64,000 bases of DNA, taken from assembly GCF_038069765.1 (NCBI RefSeq), contig NZ_JBBPFS010000007.1, positions 1-64,000 of the forward strand. Reading direction: 5' to 3'. Position 1 is the first letter of the stretch. Each line of letters starts with the position of its first letter. Shown here piece by piece: positions 34,810 through 43,461 of the stretch. The notes under the pieces are model-generated. The model did no database searches and had not been told where the DNA came from. It worked only from the letters and a program-made list of their open reading frames with translations. This stretch comes from Arthrobacter_B sp038069765 (GTDB lineage Bacteria; Actinomycetota; Actinomycetes; Actinomycetales; Micrococcaceae). The translations under genes and the position numbers were made by a program.

Positions 34810-35049
34810 TTAGCCTCCCTGGATGGCGGTGACGATTTCAACGGTCTGTCCCTCGGCGACTGTCGTGCGGGACCAGGAGCTGCGCGGCACGACGGCGGCG
34901 TCCACCGCCACCGCTACGCCTAGGCGCCCGCCGTCGGCCGGACGGCCGTCCGGCAGCAGCGGGCGCCGGGTGGCGCCGGCGACGAGATCGGTGATCGTGG
35001 TCTCCCGCGGAACGTTCCTGGGGGTGCCGTTGAAGGTTATGGCGGGCAT
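34810..35049 (-). CDS. thiS: Sulfur carrier protein ThiS
   Basis: Ubiquitin-like sulfur carrier of 79 residues ending in the required diglycine (TAIQGG), which is adenylated and thiocarboxylated. The fold is recognisable from ITFNGTPRNVP, the variable loop and VAVAVDAAVVPRSSW. It is slightly longer than the 66-residue norm because of a PLLPDGRPADGGRL insertion in the loop after the first helix. Its ATG overlaps the thiO stop by one base. Confidence 0.94.
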   Translation of the reverse strand: MPAITFNGTPRNVPRETTITDLVAGATRRPLLPDGRPADGGRLGVAVAVDAAVVPRSSWSRTTVAEGQTVEIVTAIQGG

Positions 35050-36392
35050 TACATGCTCCTGTTCGAGGTGGCGGGCGGCGGTGTGCTGAGCGGAGGTGTG
35101 GTGGGCGGCGCAGCGGCGGGAGCGGCGGCGGGCGGGTTAGGGCTGCTGTGGTCGAAACGGTGCGGGTCGGCAGCGGCCAGGAACCGGGCATCGGCTGCCG
35201 GGTTGCTGCCGCGCATGCCGGTGAGAAGCTGGGCTGCGAGGCGGGCAGCCAGCGGAGCCAGCAGCACCCCGTGCCGCGAAAATCCGGTGGACACCGCCAC
35301 GCCGGGTACGGGCGTCCCGTCCGGCCTGCGCAGGGCGCCGAGGTACGGGCGGTCATCGGGGGTAGCGGGGCGGGCCCGGGCCATGACTTCGACCAGATCC
35401 AGGTCCGCAACTGCCGGTACGAGGGTCTGTGCGTCCCGCAGCAGGGCAAAAACACCTCCGGCGCTGGCCCCGTTCCGTCCGTCCTCGCGGGACGTGGCGC
35501 CAATGACGATCGTGCCGTCGCTGCGCGGCACCAGATAGACCGGTACGCCGTGAACCAGGCCGCGGACGGTGTGCTCGAGCAGGGGAGGCGCTCCCGCGGG
35601 CAGCCGAGTGCGCAGGATGTCCCCGTGCACGGGGCGCAGCGGCGGAGCATAGCCGGACGGCAGGCCGTGCAGCCGGCTTAGTCCGGTGCCCGCTGCCAAT
35701 AGCGTCTGTGCGGCGGCAAGTTCCCTCCCGTCCTCCAGTACGACGCCGCTAACGGCTCCGCCTCCCCACAGCAGGCCGGTGGCGGAAGCTCCAATGAGCA
35801 CGGCAGGGCCGCCGTCTGTCCGGCCGGAAGGACAACCCTCCGTCCCGCCGGGTGCCACCAGGGCACCGAGAAGGGCTGCGGTGAGCCGGCGGGGGTCCAC
35901 CTGATGGTCGGAGGGAATGCGGAAGACGGACGAAAGGCGGGGACTGAGCGCAGGCTCCAGCGTGCGTGCGGTTCGTAGGGATACCTGCTCAACCGTTGTC
36001 CCGTAACTCATCTGCAGCAGGCGCAAATCTGCCAGCGCCTGCCGGTCGGCGGCATCGGCTCCGCAGACCAGGGTCTCGGTGCGCCGGTAACCAACGGACG
36101 CGCCCGCCGCTGCTTCCAGTGCCGAAACGAACGTCGGATATTCGGCCGCGGAGGCAGCCATCAGCGGATACAGGGGCTCTTGGCTGTACTGCACCTCGGA
36201 GGCCGGAGCCAGCATTCCCGCCGCGGCCAGAGATGCGCCGCCCCCGGGATCCGGGTCAACCACGGCAACTGTGCGGCCGCGCCGCCGCAGCTCCCAGGCT
36301 GCTGCCAAACCGATCACTCCGGCGCCGACCACTACGACGTCGACGGCGGGTGTTCCGGGGACGGAACGGGAGGGCTGGGGTGCAGGATTCAC
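35049..36392 (-). CDS. thiO: Glycine oxidase ThiO
   Basis: FAD-dependent oxidase making dehydroglycine for thiazole synthesis, 447 residues. The FAD dinucleotide fold is VVVVGAGVIGLAAAWELRRRG at residues 18-38, with GGGASLAAAGMLAPASE completing the family motif; the C-terminal GFSRHGVLLAPLAARLAAQLL is conserved. About 40 extra residues at the C-terminus are proline- and alanine-rich. The GTG start at 36392 has AAGGA seven bases ahead, which sits at the 3' edge of the TPP riboswitch, so translation initiation is the likely control point. Confidence 0.93.
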   Translation of the reverse strand: MNPAPQPSRSVPGTPAVDVVVVGAGVIGLAAAWELRRRGRTVAVVDPDPGGGASLAAAGMLAPASEVQYSQEPLYPLMAASAAEYPTFVSALEAAAGASVGYRRTETLVCGADAADRQALADLRLLQMSYGTTVEQVSLRTARTLEPALSPRLSSVFRIPSDHQVDPRRLTAALLGALVAPGGTEGCPSGRTDGGPAVLIGASATGLLWGGGAVSGVVLEDGRELAAAQTLLAAGTGLSRLHGLPSGYAPPLRPVHGDILRTRLPAGAPPLLEHTVRGLVHGVPVYLVPRSDGTIVIGATSREDGRNGASAGGVFALLRDAQTLVPAVADLDLVEVMARARPATPDDRPYLGALRRPDGTPVPGVAVSTGFSRHGVLLAPLAARLAAQLLTGMRGSNPAADARFLAAADPHRFDHSSPNPPAAAPAAAPPTTPPLSTPPPATSNRSM

Positions 36393-36404
36393 CGGGATGT
36401 CCTT

Positions 36405-36485
36405 TTCCTACGGCGGCATGACCCGCATCAGGTGTGGCGGTCGGCGCTTAAGCCCTCTCAGTCCCCAGAGGGACTCCCGCAGAAC
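36405..36485 (-). promoter_or_regulatory. TPP (THI) riboswitch
   Basis: Reading the minus strand, the conserved thiamine-pyrophosphate aptamer elements appear in order: GGGGACTGAGAGGG, then the internal ACCGCC helix, ACCTGATGCGGGTCATG and the closing GCCGCCGTAGGAA. These match the CUGAGA and ACCUGAU/CGUAGG cores that bind the pyrimidine and pyrophosphate. It lies immediately upstream of thiO and ends close to its ribosome site, consistent with occlusion of translation when TPP is bound. Exact 5' edge is approximate. Confidence 0.92.
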
Positions 36486-36654
36486 CGCTGCTTTACCAGC
36501 GTGTCAGGGAGCCTACCACGCCGGGAGCGGTCATCCACCGTCGCTTCGCGTCCCCGGGCGGGCTGGAAGGGCCGCCCTGCAGGGGCGAATCAGCGAATTA
36601 CGATACACAAATATGCGCTAATCGCTTCGATGTGGTCTGATATCTACGTCAGTC

Positions 36655-36673
36655 TTAGGTAAGCCTTACCTTC
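36655..36673 (+). promoter_or_regulatory. Iron box (IdeR/DtxR-type)
   Basis: TTAGGTAAGCCTTACCTTC matches the 19-bp actinobacterial IdeR/DtxR consensus at 15 positions and contains the exact inner palindrome AGGTAAG-C-CTTACCT. It sits 15 bp ahead of the receptor gene start, in the promoter position expected for iron repression of the five-gene operon. Confidence 0.8.
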
Positions 36674-36687
36674 CGTTAGCGATAGGA

Positions 36688-37827
36688 ATGCAGTTGTCTC
36701 CCTCCCATCCTCCTCATGGAACCTCCCGCAGAACCCTTCTGGGCGGCGCCGGCCTGGGCTTTCTGGCCCTTGCCCTGGGCGCCTGTTCCTCCCGCGAAAC
36801 GGTGGCCACCGCCGGCGGATCAGCCGGTTCACAGGGCTTCACCGTGACTGACATGCGCGGCGTGCAGGTCTCCTTTGACGCTCCCGTGCAGCGGATTGCG
36901 ACGACGGTGATCCCCTCGCCTTCCATGCTCGCCGCGGTGGACGGCGGTTACGGCAAGATTGTCGGCATCAACGAGTCCACCGTCCAGGCCAACCGGCAGG
37001 GCCTGTTCGGGGAGATGTACCCGGAGTCGAAGACGACCACCACGGTTTCCCCGTCCAGCTTCACGCCGAACATTGAAACGCTCACCTCCCTGGACCCCGA
37101 CGTCGTGTTCCAGTGGGCGGACCAGGGCGACGGCCTGGTGGAGCCGCTGGAAACGGCGGGCTTCAAGACCGTCTGCCTGCTCTACGGCACGCAGGAATAC
37201 CTGGAAACCTGGGTCTCGCTGTTCTCGACGATCCTGGGCAAGCCGGAACGCGGCACCGAGATTGTGGACTGGATGCACGCCGAGATCGAGCGCCTCCGGC
37301 AGGAACTTTCCTCCGTGACGACCCCGGTGCGCGTGGTCCACCTGGGCCAGTCCGGAGACGGCTACTCCGCGTCGAACAAATCCTCCTACATGCACTACTG
37401 GATGGAACTGGCCGGGGGCCGGAACATGGCCGCGGACAACATCAGTGCCGAGAACGTGGTCAGCGCCGAGCAGCTCATCGAATGGGACCCCGAGGTCATC
37501 ACGCTGGGAGGCTTCGACACCCGCACCCCGGCGGACGTGTACGCCGACAAGTCCCTGGCCTCCGTGTCCGCAGTGCGCAACCGCCGCGTCTACAAGGCTC
37601 CGCTGGGCGGCTACCGCTGGGAAGTCCCGTGCGCCGAATCTCCGCTGATGTGGCAGTGGGCCGCCGAGATCTTCCATCCCGGGCTCACCCGGCACAACCT
37701 CCGCGCAGCCATGCGCGAGAAGATCAGCTACCTCTACGGCTACGACATTTCAGAGACCCAGATCGACGCCGCCCTCCGCCTGGACCTGAACAGCGCAAGC
37801 ACCGGCTACGAGGTCTTCAGTGCCTGA
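36688..37827 (+). CDS. Iron-complex ABC transporter lipoprotein receptor
   Basis: FecB/FepB-type periplasmic binding protein of 379 residues. The signal has a Tat-like SRRTLLGGAGLGFLALALG followed by a lipobox cysteine. Mature domains show FTVTDMRGVQVSFDAPVQRI near residue 50 and the typical hinge helix, LTSLDPDVVFQW, and LIEWDPEVITLGG late. It binds siderophore or heme iron outside the membrane; the ligand is unknown. Start overlaps the iron box region. Its stop overlaps the permease start by eight bases. Confidence 0.92.
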   Translation: MQLSPSHPPHGTSRRTLLGGAGLGFLALALGACSSRETVATAGGSAGSQGFTVTDMRGVQVSFDAPVQRIATTVIPSPSMLAAVDGGYGKIVGINESTVQANRQGLFGEMYPESKTTTTVSPSSFTPNIETLTSLDPDVVFQWADQGDGLVEPLETAGFKTVCLLYGTQEYLETWVSLFSTILGKPERGTEIVDWMHAEIERLRQELSSVTTPVRVVHLGQSGDGYSASNKSSYMHYWMELAGGRNMAADNISAENVVSAEQLIEWDPEVITLGGFDTRTPADVYADKSLASVSAVRNRRVYKAPLGGYRWEVPCAESPLMWQWAAEIFHPGLTRHNLRAAMREKISYLYGYDISETQIDAALRLDLNSASTGYEVFSA

Positions 37828-39013
37828 GACAAGGACGGGCACGACGACGGCGGCTGCCGCGGGTATGGCACCGGCGGCCCCGGCGGCGGCAGTCGAGGCT
37901 GCCGGCCTGCCCGTGCCGCCGTCGGCCTCTTCCCGGCCGGCCCCGCCCGAATCATCCCGCCCGCCGGCCCGCAGCCACCGGCTGCCGCTGCTGCTGTGTG
38001 TCCTGATCCTGTGCGCGGTGGCCCTGGTGTCCATGGCCGCCGGCCGGTACTGGGTGCCGCCGAACGAGATCCTGCGCATCCTCGCCAACGAGGCAACGGC
38101 ACTCTTCGGCGCCGGCGGGGGAGAGGGCGCGCTGCGGCGGACCTGGACCGATCAGGAAGCCACCGTGGTGCTGGACGTACGCCTGCCGCGCGTCCTGCTG
38201 GCATTCCTGGTGGGCGGGGCGCTGTCCCTGGGCGGTGCCTGCCTGCAGGCCCTGTTCCGCAATCCGCTGGTTAGCCCGGACATCATCGGCGTCACCGCCG
38301 GAGCGTCCTTCGGCGGCGTGCTGGTGCTGACCCTTGGCCTCTCCGGCGGCTGGATGGTGGGCGGTGCGTTCGGCTTCGGCCTGGCCGCGCTCGCCGTCGT
38401 GCTGGCGCTGGGGCGGATGGGCGGAGCCGGCGGCCCGATGCTGATGATCGTGCTCGGCGGAATCGTGGTGGCCGCGTTTTTCAACGCGATGGTCTCCTTC
38501 ATCACCTACACCGCCGATCCATACTCCGAACTGCCCTCGATTGTGCACTGGCTGCTCGGCTCCATTGCCGCCGCCAGCTACACCAAGGTCCTCACCGCCC
38601 TGGTCCCCGTGGCGATCGGTGCCGCCGTGGTGCTGGCGATGCGCTGGCGCTTGAACGTGCTTTCACTGGGCGACGACGACGCCGCCGCCCTGGGCGTGAA
38701 CCCGCACCGCTCCCGCGTGGTCCTGCTGTGTGCAGTGGCCCTGATGACGGCCGGCACCGTGGCTGTGGCCGGCGCCGTCGGGTGGGTGGGCCTGGTGGTT
38801 CCGCATCTGGCCCGCCTTTGGATGGGACCGGATCACCGGGTGCTGCTGCCGGCGTCGCTGCTGCTCGGCGGCACCTATCTGATGCTGATCGACACCCTCA
38901 GCCGTTCCCTGTCCAGCAGCGAACTGCCGCTGGGCATCCTTACCGCCATTATCGGCGCCCCCGTTTTTGTGGTGCTGCTGGCCCGTTCCCAGAAGAAAGG
39001 CGCGCTGTCATGA
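37820..39013 (+). CDS. FecCD-family iron ABC permease
   Basis: Permease of 397 residues with about nine to ten membrane helices after an unusual 50-residue proline/alanine-rich cytosolic leader (roughly residues 1-50). Family markers: RLPRVLLAFLVGGALSLGGA, NPLVSPDIIGVTAGASFGG, and the coupling-helix GWVGLVVPHLARLWMGPDHR near 310-330. A GTG start inside the receptor gene gives tight coupling. A single permease gene serves here, so the channel is likely a homodimer. Confidence 0.93.
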   Translation: MPETRTGTTTAAAAGMAPAAPAAAVEAAGLPVPPSASSRPAPPESSRPPARSHRLPLLLCVLILCAVALVSMAAGRYWVPPNEILRILANEATALFGAGGGEGALRRTWTDQEATVVLDVRLPRVLLAFLVGGALSLGGACLQALFRNPLVSPDIIGVTAGASFGGVLVLTLGLSGGWMVGGAFGFGLAALAVVLALGRMGGAGGPMLMIVLGGIVVAAFFNAMVSFITYTADPYSELPSIVHWLLGSIAAASYTKVLTALVPVAIGAAVVLAMRWRLNVLSLGDDDAAALGVNPHRSRVVLLCAVALMTAGTVAVAGAVGWVGLVVPHLARLWMGPDHRVLLPASLLLGGTYLMLIDTLSRSLSSSELPLGILTAIIGAPVFVVLLARSQKKGALS

Positions 39014-39966
39014 CCGTCGTGTCAGCCCTGACAACACCCCTGAGCGCAGCTCCGGCAACCGCGCCGGCCGCCGCTGAACCTGCGGCAGGCAGGTCAGCCG
39101 CACCGGCCGCCGCAGCCGGCCCCTTGATGTCCGTGACCGGGCTGGGCTTCCGCTACTCGCGGCTGCGCCCCTGGCTGTTCCGCGGCCTGGGCTTCGAGCT
39201 GGAACGCGGTGAAATCCTGTCCATCCTCGGCCCCAACGCACGCGGCAAAACCACCCTGCTCAAGTGCCTCTCCGGGCTGCTGACGCCCCGCGAGGGACAG
39301 ATCAGCTGCGGCCCCGCCGTCGGCTACGTACCCCAGGACCACGGCGCCGGCGGCACCTCCTTCACCGTGGCCGAGATGGTGCTCATGGGCCGCAGCCGGC
39401 ACCTGCGCGCCTACCAGGCCCCGCGCCGCGAAGACCACGACGCCGCTGACGCCGCCATGGAACGGGTGGGCGTCGCCGCCTGGGCCAACCGCAGCTACGC
39501 CGAACTCTCCGGCGGCCAGCGGCAGCTCGTGCTCATTGCCCGGGCGCTGGCCTCCGGATCCGAACTGCTGATCCTGGACGAGCCCGCCTCGGCCCTGGAC
39601 CTGCACAACCAGTCCCGCGTGCTGACCGTACTCTCCGGCCTCGCCGCCGACGGGATGGGCGTCATCATGACCACGCACCACCCCGACCACGCCCTGCACG
39701 TCTCCCGCAATGCGCTGCTCTTTGTCGGCAGTGACGACACCCGGTGGGGGCCCACCGAAGAGCTGCTCACCGGCTCCGCACTCTCGGCGGTCTACGGATT
39801 GCCCATCTGCACCCCCACCGTGGGCACCGTCTCCGGCGACCGCGTGATTGCCGTGCCGGACTTCGGCCCCTCCTGCCGCCAGGACTGCCCCGTGACGTCC
39901 CGTTCCGGAGCCGCACAGCCTCCCCAGTCCGCAGCCGCACTGCCCTTCCGAAAGGACCTTCCGTGA
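39010..39966 (+). CDS. Iron ABC transporter ATPase
   Basis: ATPase of 318 residues with an alanine/proline-rich N-terminal 38 residues, then a complete nucleotide-binding domain: P-loop GPNARGKT (a slightly unusual variant with A at the fourth position), Q-loop VGYVPQDHGA, signature LSGGQRQLV, Walker B LLILDEPAS and H-loop TTHH. The last 35 residues after CTPTVG hold two cysteines (CRQDCP) and an alanine/proline-rich tail. Overlaps the permease stop by ATGA. Confidence 0.93.
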   Translation: MTVVSALTTPLSAAPATAPAAAEPAAGRSAAPAAAAGPLMSVTGLGFRYSRLRPWLFRGLGFELERGEILSILGPNARGKTTLLKCLSGLLTPREGQISCGPAVGYVPQDHGAGGTSFTVAEMVLMGRSRHLRAYQAPRREDHDAADAAMERVGVAAWANRSYAELSGGQRQLVLIARALASGSELLILDEPASALDLHNQSRVLTVLSGLAADGMGVIMTTHHPDHALHVSRNALLFVGSDDTRWGPTEELLTGSALSAVYGLPICTPTVGTVSGDRVIAVPDFGPSCRQDCPVTSRSGAAQPPQSAAALPFRKDLP

Positions 39967-40670
39967 TTTACCGCCTGATCGGCGAAACCCCGATGCGCGG
40001 CCAGCGAGCCCCCTCGTGGCGCGGCGCACTGGACGACGTGGACGCCTACTACCTGAACGACGACGCAGCCCGCGCCCGGATCCTTTCCGCCGGCGGGCTG
40101 ATCATCGGCGGCGGCGCTGACCATCTGCTCCTGGCTAAACACCGTGACGCGCTGAACGGCTTTGTCCGCGGCGGCGGCCGGGTGCTGGTAAACGGGCAGG
40201 TCGTGCAGCCGTTCATCGACGGACTGGCGCCGTGGCGGAAGCTGGAATTCCGCGGCCCGCAGGATGTGCGGCCACACTCCGTGGAGCCGCATCCGGTCTG
40301 GGACGGCGTCGACTACCGGGACCTTCACTACCGCACGGGCGTCCCCGGGACGCACAGCTACGAGCGGCTGGAGGAAATCGGCGTCGCCGGCTTCTACGGC
40401 CGCGGTTACCACCTGAACCTGCCCGACGGCGCCCGGACCGTCACCGGAATCGGCCAGTACCGGCTGCCCCTGGACTACAGCTACCGGCTCGGAGCGGGCG
40501 AAGTGCTCGTGCACGGCGGCAACGATCTGGAGAGCTTCTCCGACGAAAAGTACTCCACCCGGAAGCTCGGTCCCAACCTGGTGGCCTGGCTGGACGGCGG
40601 TTCCGGGAACGGGTCCGTTTCTGCTTCCGGGGTCCGGTCCCGCCACGACGCTGAAGGAGTCCGCGCATGA
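39963..40670 (+). CDS. Unnamed soluble companion of iron transporter (1)
   Basis: A 235-residue soluble protein with no signal or membrane segment. A Rossmann-like core is suggested by LSAGGLIIGGGADHLLLAK and FVRGGGRVLVNGQVVQPFIDGL, resembling type-1 glutamine-amidotransferase/ThuA-like folds, followed by HPVWDGVDYRDLHYRTG, YGRGYHLNLPDG and EVLVHGGNDLESF. I do not recognise a named family. The GTG start overlaps the ATPase stop (GTGA) and the next gene overlaps by ATGA, so it is an integral part of the iron-regulated operon. Possible roles: siderophore processing or iron release; both are inference. Confidence 0.72.
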   Translation: MIYRLIGETPMRGQRAPSWRGALDDVDAYYLNDDAARARILSAGGLIIGGGADHLLLAKHRDALNGFVRGGGRVLVNGQVVQPFIDGLAPWRKLEFRGPQDVRPHSVEPHPVWDGVDYRDLHYRTGVPGTHSYERLEEIGVAGFYGRGYHLNLPDGARTVTGIGQYRLPLDYSYRLGAGEVLVHGGNDLESFSDEKYSTRKLGPNLVAWLDGGSGNGSVSASGVRSRHDAEGVRA

Positions 40671-41392
40671 GCGTCGCAACCGCTACCGCCGCTGCGACGA
40701 CCGCCGCAACCACTACCCCCGTCGCATCGACCGCCGGTGCCGCGGCTGCTGCCGGGCCCGGAAGTGCCCCGCGCATCGGTCTGCTGCACTGCGGCACCTT
40801 CCCGGCGCTGCGCACCGTGGCCGATCCGGCGCTGGCACCCTATCGCCTCGAGTCGGTCTACCTGCCCGACGCAGATCCGGCCGATCTTGCCGCCCTGGAC
40901 GTGATTCTGGTGGGAGACCGCCTGCATCAGGGCCAGCTGGCCCGTTTCGCTCCCGCGGTCCGGGCGGCGCTGCAGGATCCGGCCAAGACGGTGATCGTGC
41001 TTGGCGAAAACAAGGTGGAGAACTGGCTGCCCGGTGTCGGCTACACCTTCCGCCCCACCGTGTTCTGGACCTGGCGCACCGGAGAGGACAACGGCACCCG
41101 GCTGCGGCTGCCCGGGGATCCGCTGTGGGAGTACTTCACGCCGCGCTCGGTCTCCTGGCACCACCACGGCCTGCTGCATCCGCCGGCCGGAGCACGTTCC
41201 CTGGTTGTCATGGAGGAGGACGGCACCGACTCCGGCGCCCTGCTCTACGTGGACGAGGTGAACCAGCCGGCCCGCCTGCTGGTGACCACCATGGACCCGG
41301 TCTACCACCACGGGTCCGGGTTTATGCCCGGTGCGTCCCAGTTGCTGTACTCGCTGCTGCGCTGGGTCACCGCAACGCACGGTCCGGCCTAG
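40667..41392 (+). CDS. Unnamed soluble companion of iron transporter (2)
   Basis: A 241-residue soluble protein. After an alanine/threonine-rich 35-residue leader it reads APRIGLLHCGTFPALRTV, then VILVGDRLHQGQLARF and KTVIVLGENKVENWLPGVG, again a Rossmann-like layout; later blocks are FWTWRTGEDNGT, HHHGLLHPPAGAR and LLVTTMDPVYHHGSG. The order of elements parallels the preceding gene (open strand, helix, W-rich patch, aromatic-histidine patch, final V-strand), suggesting an old tandem duplication. ATGA overlap with the preceding gene; it ends the operon. The clustered histidines could ligand iron. Function unknown. Confidence 0.72.
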   Translation: MSVATATAAATTAATTTPVASTAGAAAAAGPGSAPRIGLLHCGTFPALRTVADPALAPYRLESVYLPDADPADLAALDVILVGDRLHQGQLARFAPAVRAALQDPAKTVIVLGENKVENWLPGVGYTFRPTVFWTWRTGEDNGTRLRLPGDPLWEYFTPRSVSWHHHGLLHPPAGARSLVVMEEDGTDSGALLYVDEVNQPARLLVTTMDPVYHHGSGFMPGASQLLYSLLRWVTATHGPA

Positions 41393-41424
41393 GAGCGGGC
41401 GCCGGAATCTTCCGGAGCTCGCGG

Positions 41425-41742
41425 CTAGGTCCTGGTCGCCGTCGTGCCCGGCGCCGAACCCTGCACCTTGCCGAAGTAATAGGCGAGGAAGATGCTCATG
41501 GAGACGGCTCCGGCCAGGACCGCGGCCCGCTCGCGGGCGCCGGTGGCGGTACGGCCCAGCAGGGCGGTGCCGCCGGCGGCGTTCAGCGAGCTCCACACGG
41601 CGTTGGCCACGGGGCTGGAGAGCCCGACGCCGGGCGGCGCGGCAAACGGCGTCGGAAACTCCTTCCCCTGGACCGCGCTGACCCCGTGCGGCACCGCATT
41701 GGCCAGGAGCACTCCGGCGAAGAACCTGGAAACGAGAGGCAT
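41425..41742 (-). CDS. Small membrane protein
   Basis: A 105-residue protein with about three hydrophobic segments (VSRFFAGVLLANAVPHGVSA, a central helix around VANAVWSSLNAAGGTALL, and AAVLAGAVSMSIFLAYYFG). It is predicted to sit in the membrane; the pattern resembles small actinobacterial proteins of unknown role. The open frame extends far upstream across argO and argP, which is an antisense artefact of high GC; the ATG at 41742 is the realistic start. Confidence 0.62.
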   Translation of the reverse strand: MPLVSRFFAGVLLANAVPHGVSAVQGKEFPTPFAAPPGVGLSSPVANAVWSSLNAAGGTALLGRTATGARERAAVLAGAVSMSIFLAYYFGKVQGSAPGTTATRT

Positions 41743-41840
41743 GGGCGGTGATCCTGTCAGTGGTGGCGGGGTGCACGGGATGAAGGCAGTTGGGCCAGTG
41801 TAGGAGCCGCCTCCCAGCCTGTACAGCAGCTGCCGCAGCG

Positions 41841-42437
41841 TCAGCCCAGGACCAGTTTGACCGCCAGGGCAAGCATCACGATGCCGATGAGCAGATCCAG
41901 CACCTGCCAGGTGCGCGGCCTGCTGAGGGCTCCGGACAGGGCACGGGCGCCGAAACCGAGACCGGAGAACCAGAGGATGCTGCCGAGGACGGCCCCCGCG
42001 GCGAAGACCCACCGCAGGGCCTCGCCATACTGGTTGGCCAGGCTGCCCAGCAACACCACGGTGTCCAGGTAGACGTGCGGGTTCAGGAAGGTCAGCGCCA
42101 GCGTGGTGGTGATGACCGATCCGCGGGAGCGCGGCGCCTGACCGGTCAGCACGGCAGGTTTCAATGCGGACCTGAAGGACCGGACCGCGAACCAGGTTAG
42201 GTAAACCGCGCCGCCCCAGCGCAGGATGCGCAGAACCTGCGGGAAGTTTTCCACCAGAGCGCCGATACCCGCAGTTCCCGCAAGGATCAGAACGGCATCG
42301 CTCACCGCGCAGAGCACCACCACCGCAGCGACGTGCTCGCGGCGGATGCCCTGCCGCAGGACAAAGGCATTCTGCGCCCCGATGGCGACGATCAGTCCCA
42401 ATCCGGTCAACAGTCCGGTACCCCAAATGCTCCACAT
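41841..42437 (-). CDS. argO: LysE/ArgO-type amino-acid exporter
   Basis: Lysine/arginine exporter of 198 residues with six membrane helices. The N-terminus WGTGLLTGLGLIVAIGAQNAF VLRQG-type motif, with the GAQNAF signature near residue 22, and the later FLNPHVYLDTVVLLGS are diagnostic of LysE/ArgO. It is divergent from the LysR gene at 42508, the LysG/ArgP regulator normally paired with this exporter and activated by lysine or arginine. Start ATG at 42437; the longer open frame begins inside the intergenic region. Confidence 0.92.
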   Translation of the reverse strand: MWSIWGTGLLTGLGLIVAIGAQNAFVLRQGIRREHVAAVVVLCAVSDAVLILAGTAGIGALVENFPQVLRILRWGGAVYLTWFAVRSFRSALKPAVLTGQAPRSRGSVITTTLALTFLNPHVYLDTVVLLGSLANQYGEALRWVFAAGAVLGSILWFSGLGFGARALSGALSRPRTWQVLDLLIGIVMLALAVKLVLG

Positions 42438-42507
42438 ACCTTTGACGGTAGTTCTGCACGGCGATGCAGACAAACGAAAGATTCTGAACCTGCATTAGAT
42501 TTACTTC

Positions 42508-43377
42508 ATGAACTTTGAGCATCTGCGGGCCCTGGCAGCGGTCATTGACGAGGGCACCTTCGAGGCGGCAGCGGACCGGCTGCACATCAGTCCGTCCGCG
42601 GTCAGCCAGCGGATCAAGGCGCTCGAGAAGTCGGCGGGCCAGGTGGTGGTGCGCCGGGCCGTGCCCTGCACCGCGACCGACGCCGGGTCGGCACTGCTGC
42701 GCCTGGCCCGGCAGGTGCAGCTGCTGGAAGCCGAGGCCCGGGAAGCCCTGGGGTCCGGGAGCTCGGCAGTGACCGCCACGCCCGTGGCCGTGAACGCTGA
42801 TTCCCTGGCCACCTGGTTCCTGGCTGTATTTGAGGACGCCGCCGGCTGGGCGGACACCACGCTGGATCTGCATGTGGAGGACCAGGACCACAGCAGCCGG
42901 CTGCTGCGGCAGGGCGACGTGCTGGGCGCAGTGACGTCCGATCCGGCACCGGTGAACGGCTGCCGGGCCGTGCGGCTGGGGGCCATGCGTTACGTTCCCG
43001 CGGCGGCGCCCGGTCTTCGGGAGCGGTTCACCGGAGCAGCCGGCGTGGACTGGGAAGCGATGCCGGTGCTGCACTTCAATACCAAGGACGACCTGCAGCG
43101 CGGCTTCCTTGCCTCCCGCAACGTCTCCGGCTCGCCGCCAATGCACACCGTGCCGTCATCGGAGGCCTTTGTGGCCGCCGTGCGGGCCGGGCTGGGCTGG
43201 GGCATGGTGCCGGAACTGCAGGTAGGTTCCGACTTCGACGACGGCCGGCTGGTGCTGCTCGACGCCCGGGCCCACCACGACGTCGTGCTGTACTGGCAGT
43301 CCTGGACCCTTCAGTCCGAGCGGCTGGACCGGCTCACGGAGGCAGTGCGCCGAGCCAGCCGCCGGCTGAGAAGTTAG
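42508..43377 (+). CDS. argP: LysR-type regulator LysG/ArgP
   Basis: Regulator of 289 residues. The N-terminal HTH starts MNFEHLRALAAVIDEGTFEAAA with SPSAVSQRIKALEKSAGQVVV, the exact pattern of ArgP/LysG. The effector domain shows HFNTKDDLQRGF and AFVAAVRAGLGWGMVPELQV near residue 215. Divergent from the LysE exporter with 70 bp between; it should activate that gene when cytosolic lysine or arginine rises. Its TAG stop lies at the left edge of the TIR element that follows, apparently reconstituted by the insertion. Confidence 0.93.
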   Translation: MNFEHLRALAAVIDEGTFEAAADRLHISPSAVSQRIKALEKSAGQVVVRRAVPCTATDAGSALLRLARQVQLLEAEAREALGSGSSAVTATPVAVNADSLATWFLAVFEDAAGWADTTLDLHVEDQDHSSRLLRQGDVLGAVTSDPAPVNGCRAVRLGAMRYVPAAAPGLRERFTGAAGVDWEAMPVLHFNTKDDLQRGFLASRNVSGSPPMHTVPSSEAFVAAVRAGLGWGMVPELQVGSDFDDGRLVLLDARAHHDVVLYWQSWTLQSERLDRLTEAVRRASRRLRS

Positions 43378-43440
43378 GCCGTGTTGATTGGGTTGATTCG
43401 GGTTCGCGTGTGTGAGTCTTTAGCGGTAACGCGACATGAG
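43378..43440 (+). repeat. Left terminal inverted repeat of cargo element
   Basis: 63 bp that match the reverse complement of 45062-45124 at 49 positions (78 percent) without gaps. Outermost bases are GCCGTGTTGATT here versus GCCGCGTTAATC at the other end. The first copy abuts the argP TAG stop. Confidence 0.85.
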
Positions 43441-43461
43441 CCGCCCAGAAGGAGAAGATGA

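Noticed and set aside
36393..36520. Transcription terminator within the TPP riboswitch
   Set aside because: No hairpin followed by a T run lies between the aptamer and thiO on the minus strand, so control at translation is more likely.
41425..43146. 573-codon open frame on the minus strand covering argO and argP
   Set aside because: It runs antisense through argP and out of frame with argO; only its last 105 codons (41425-41742) look like a protein.
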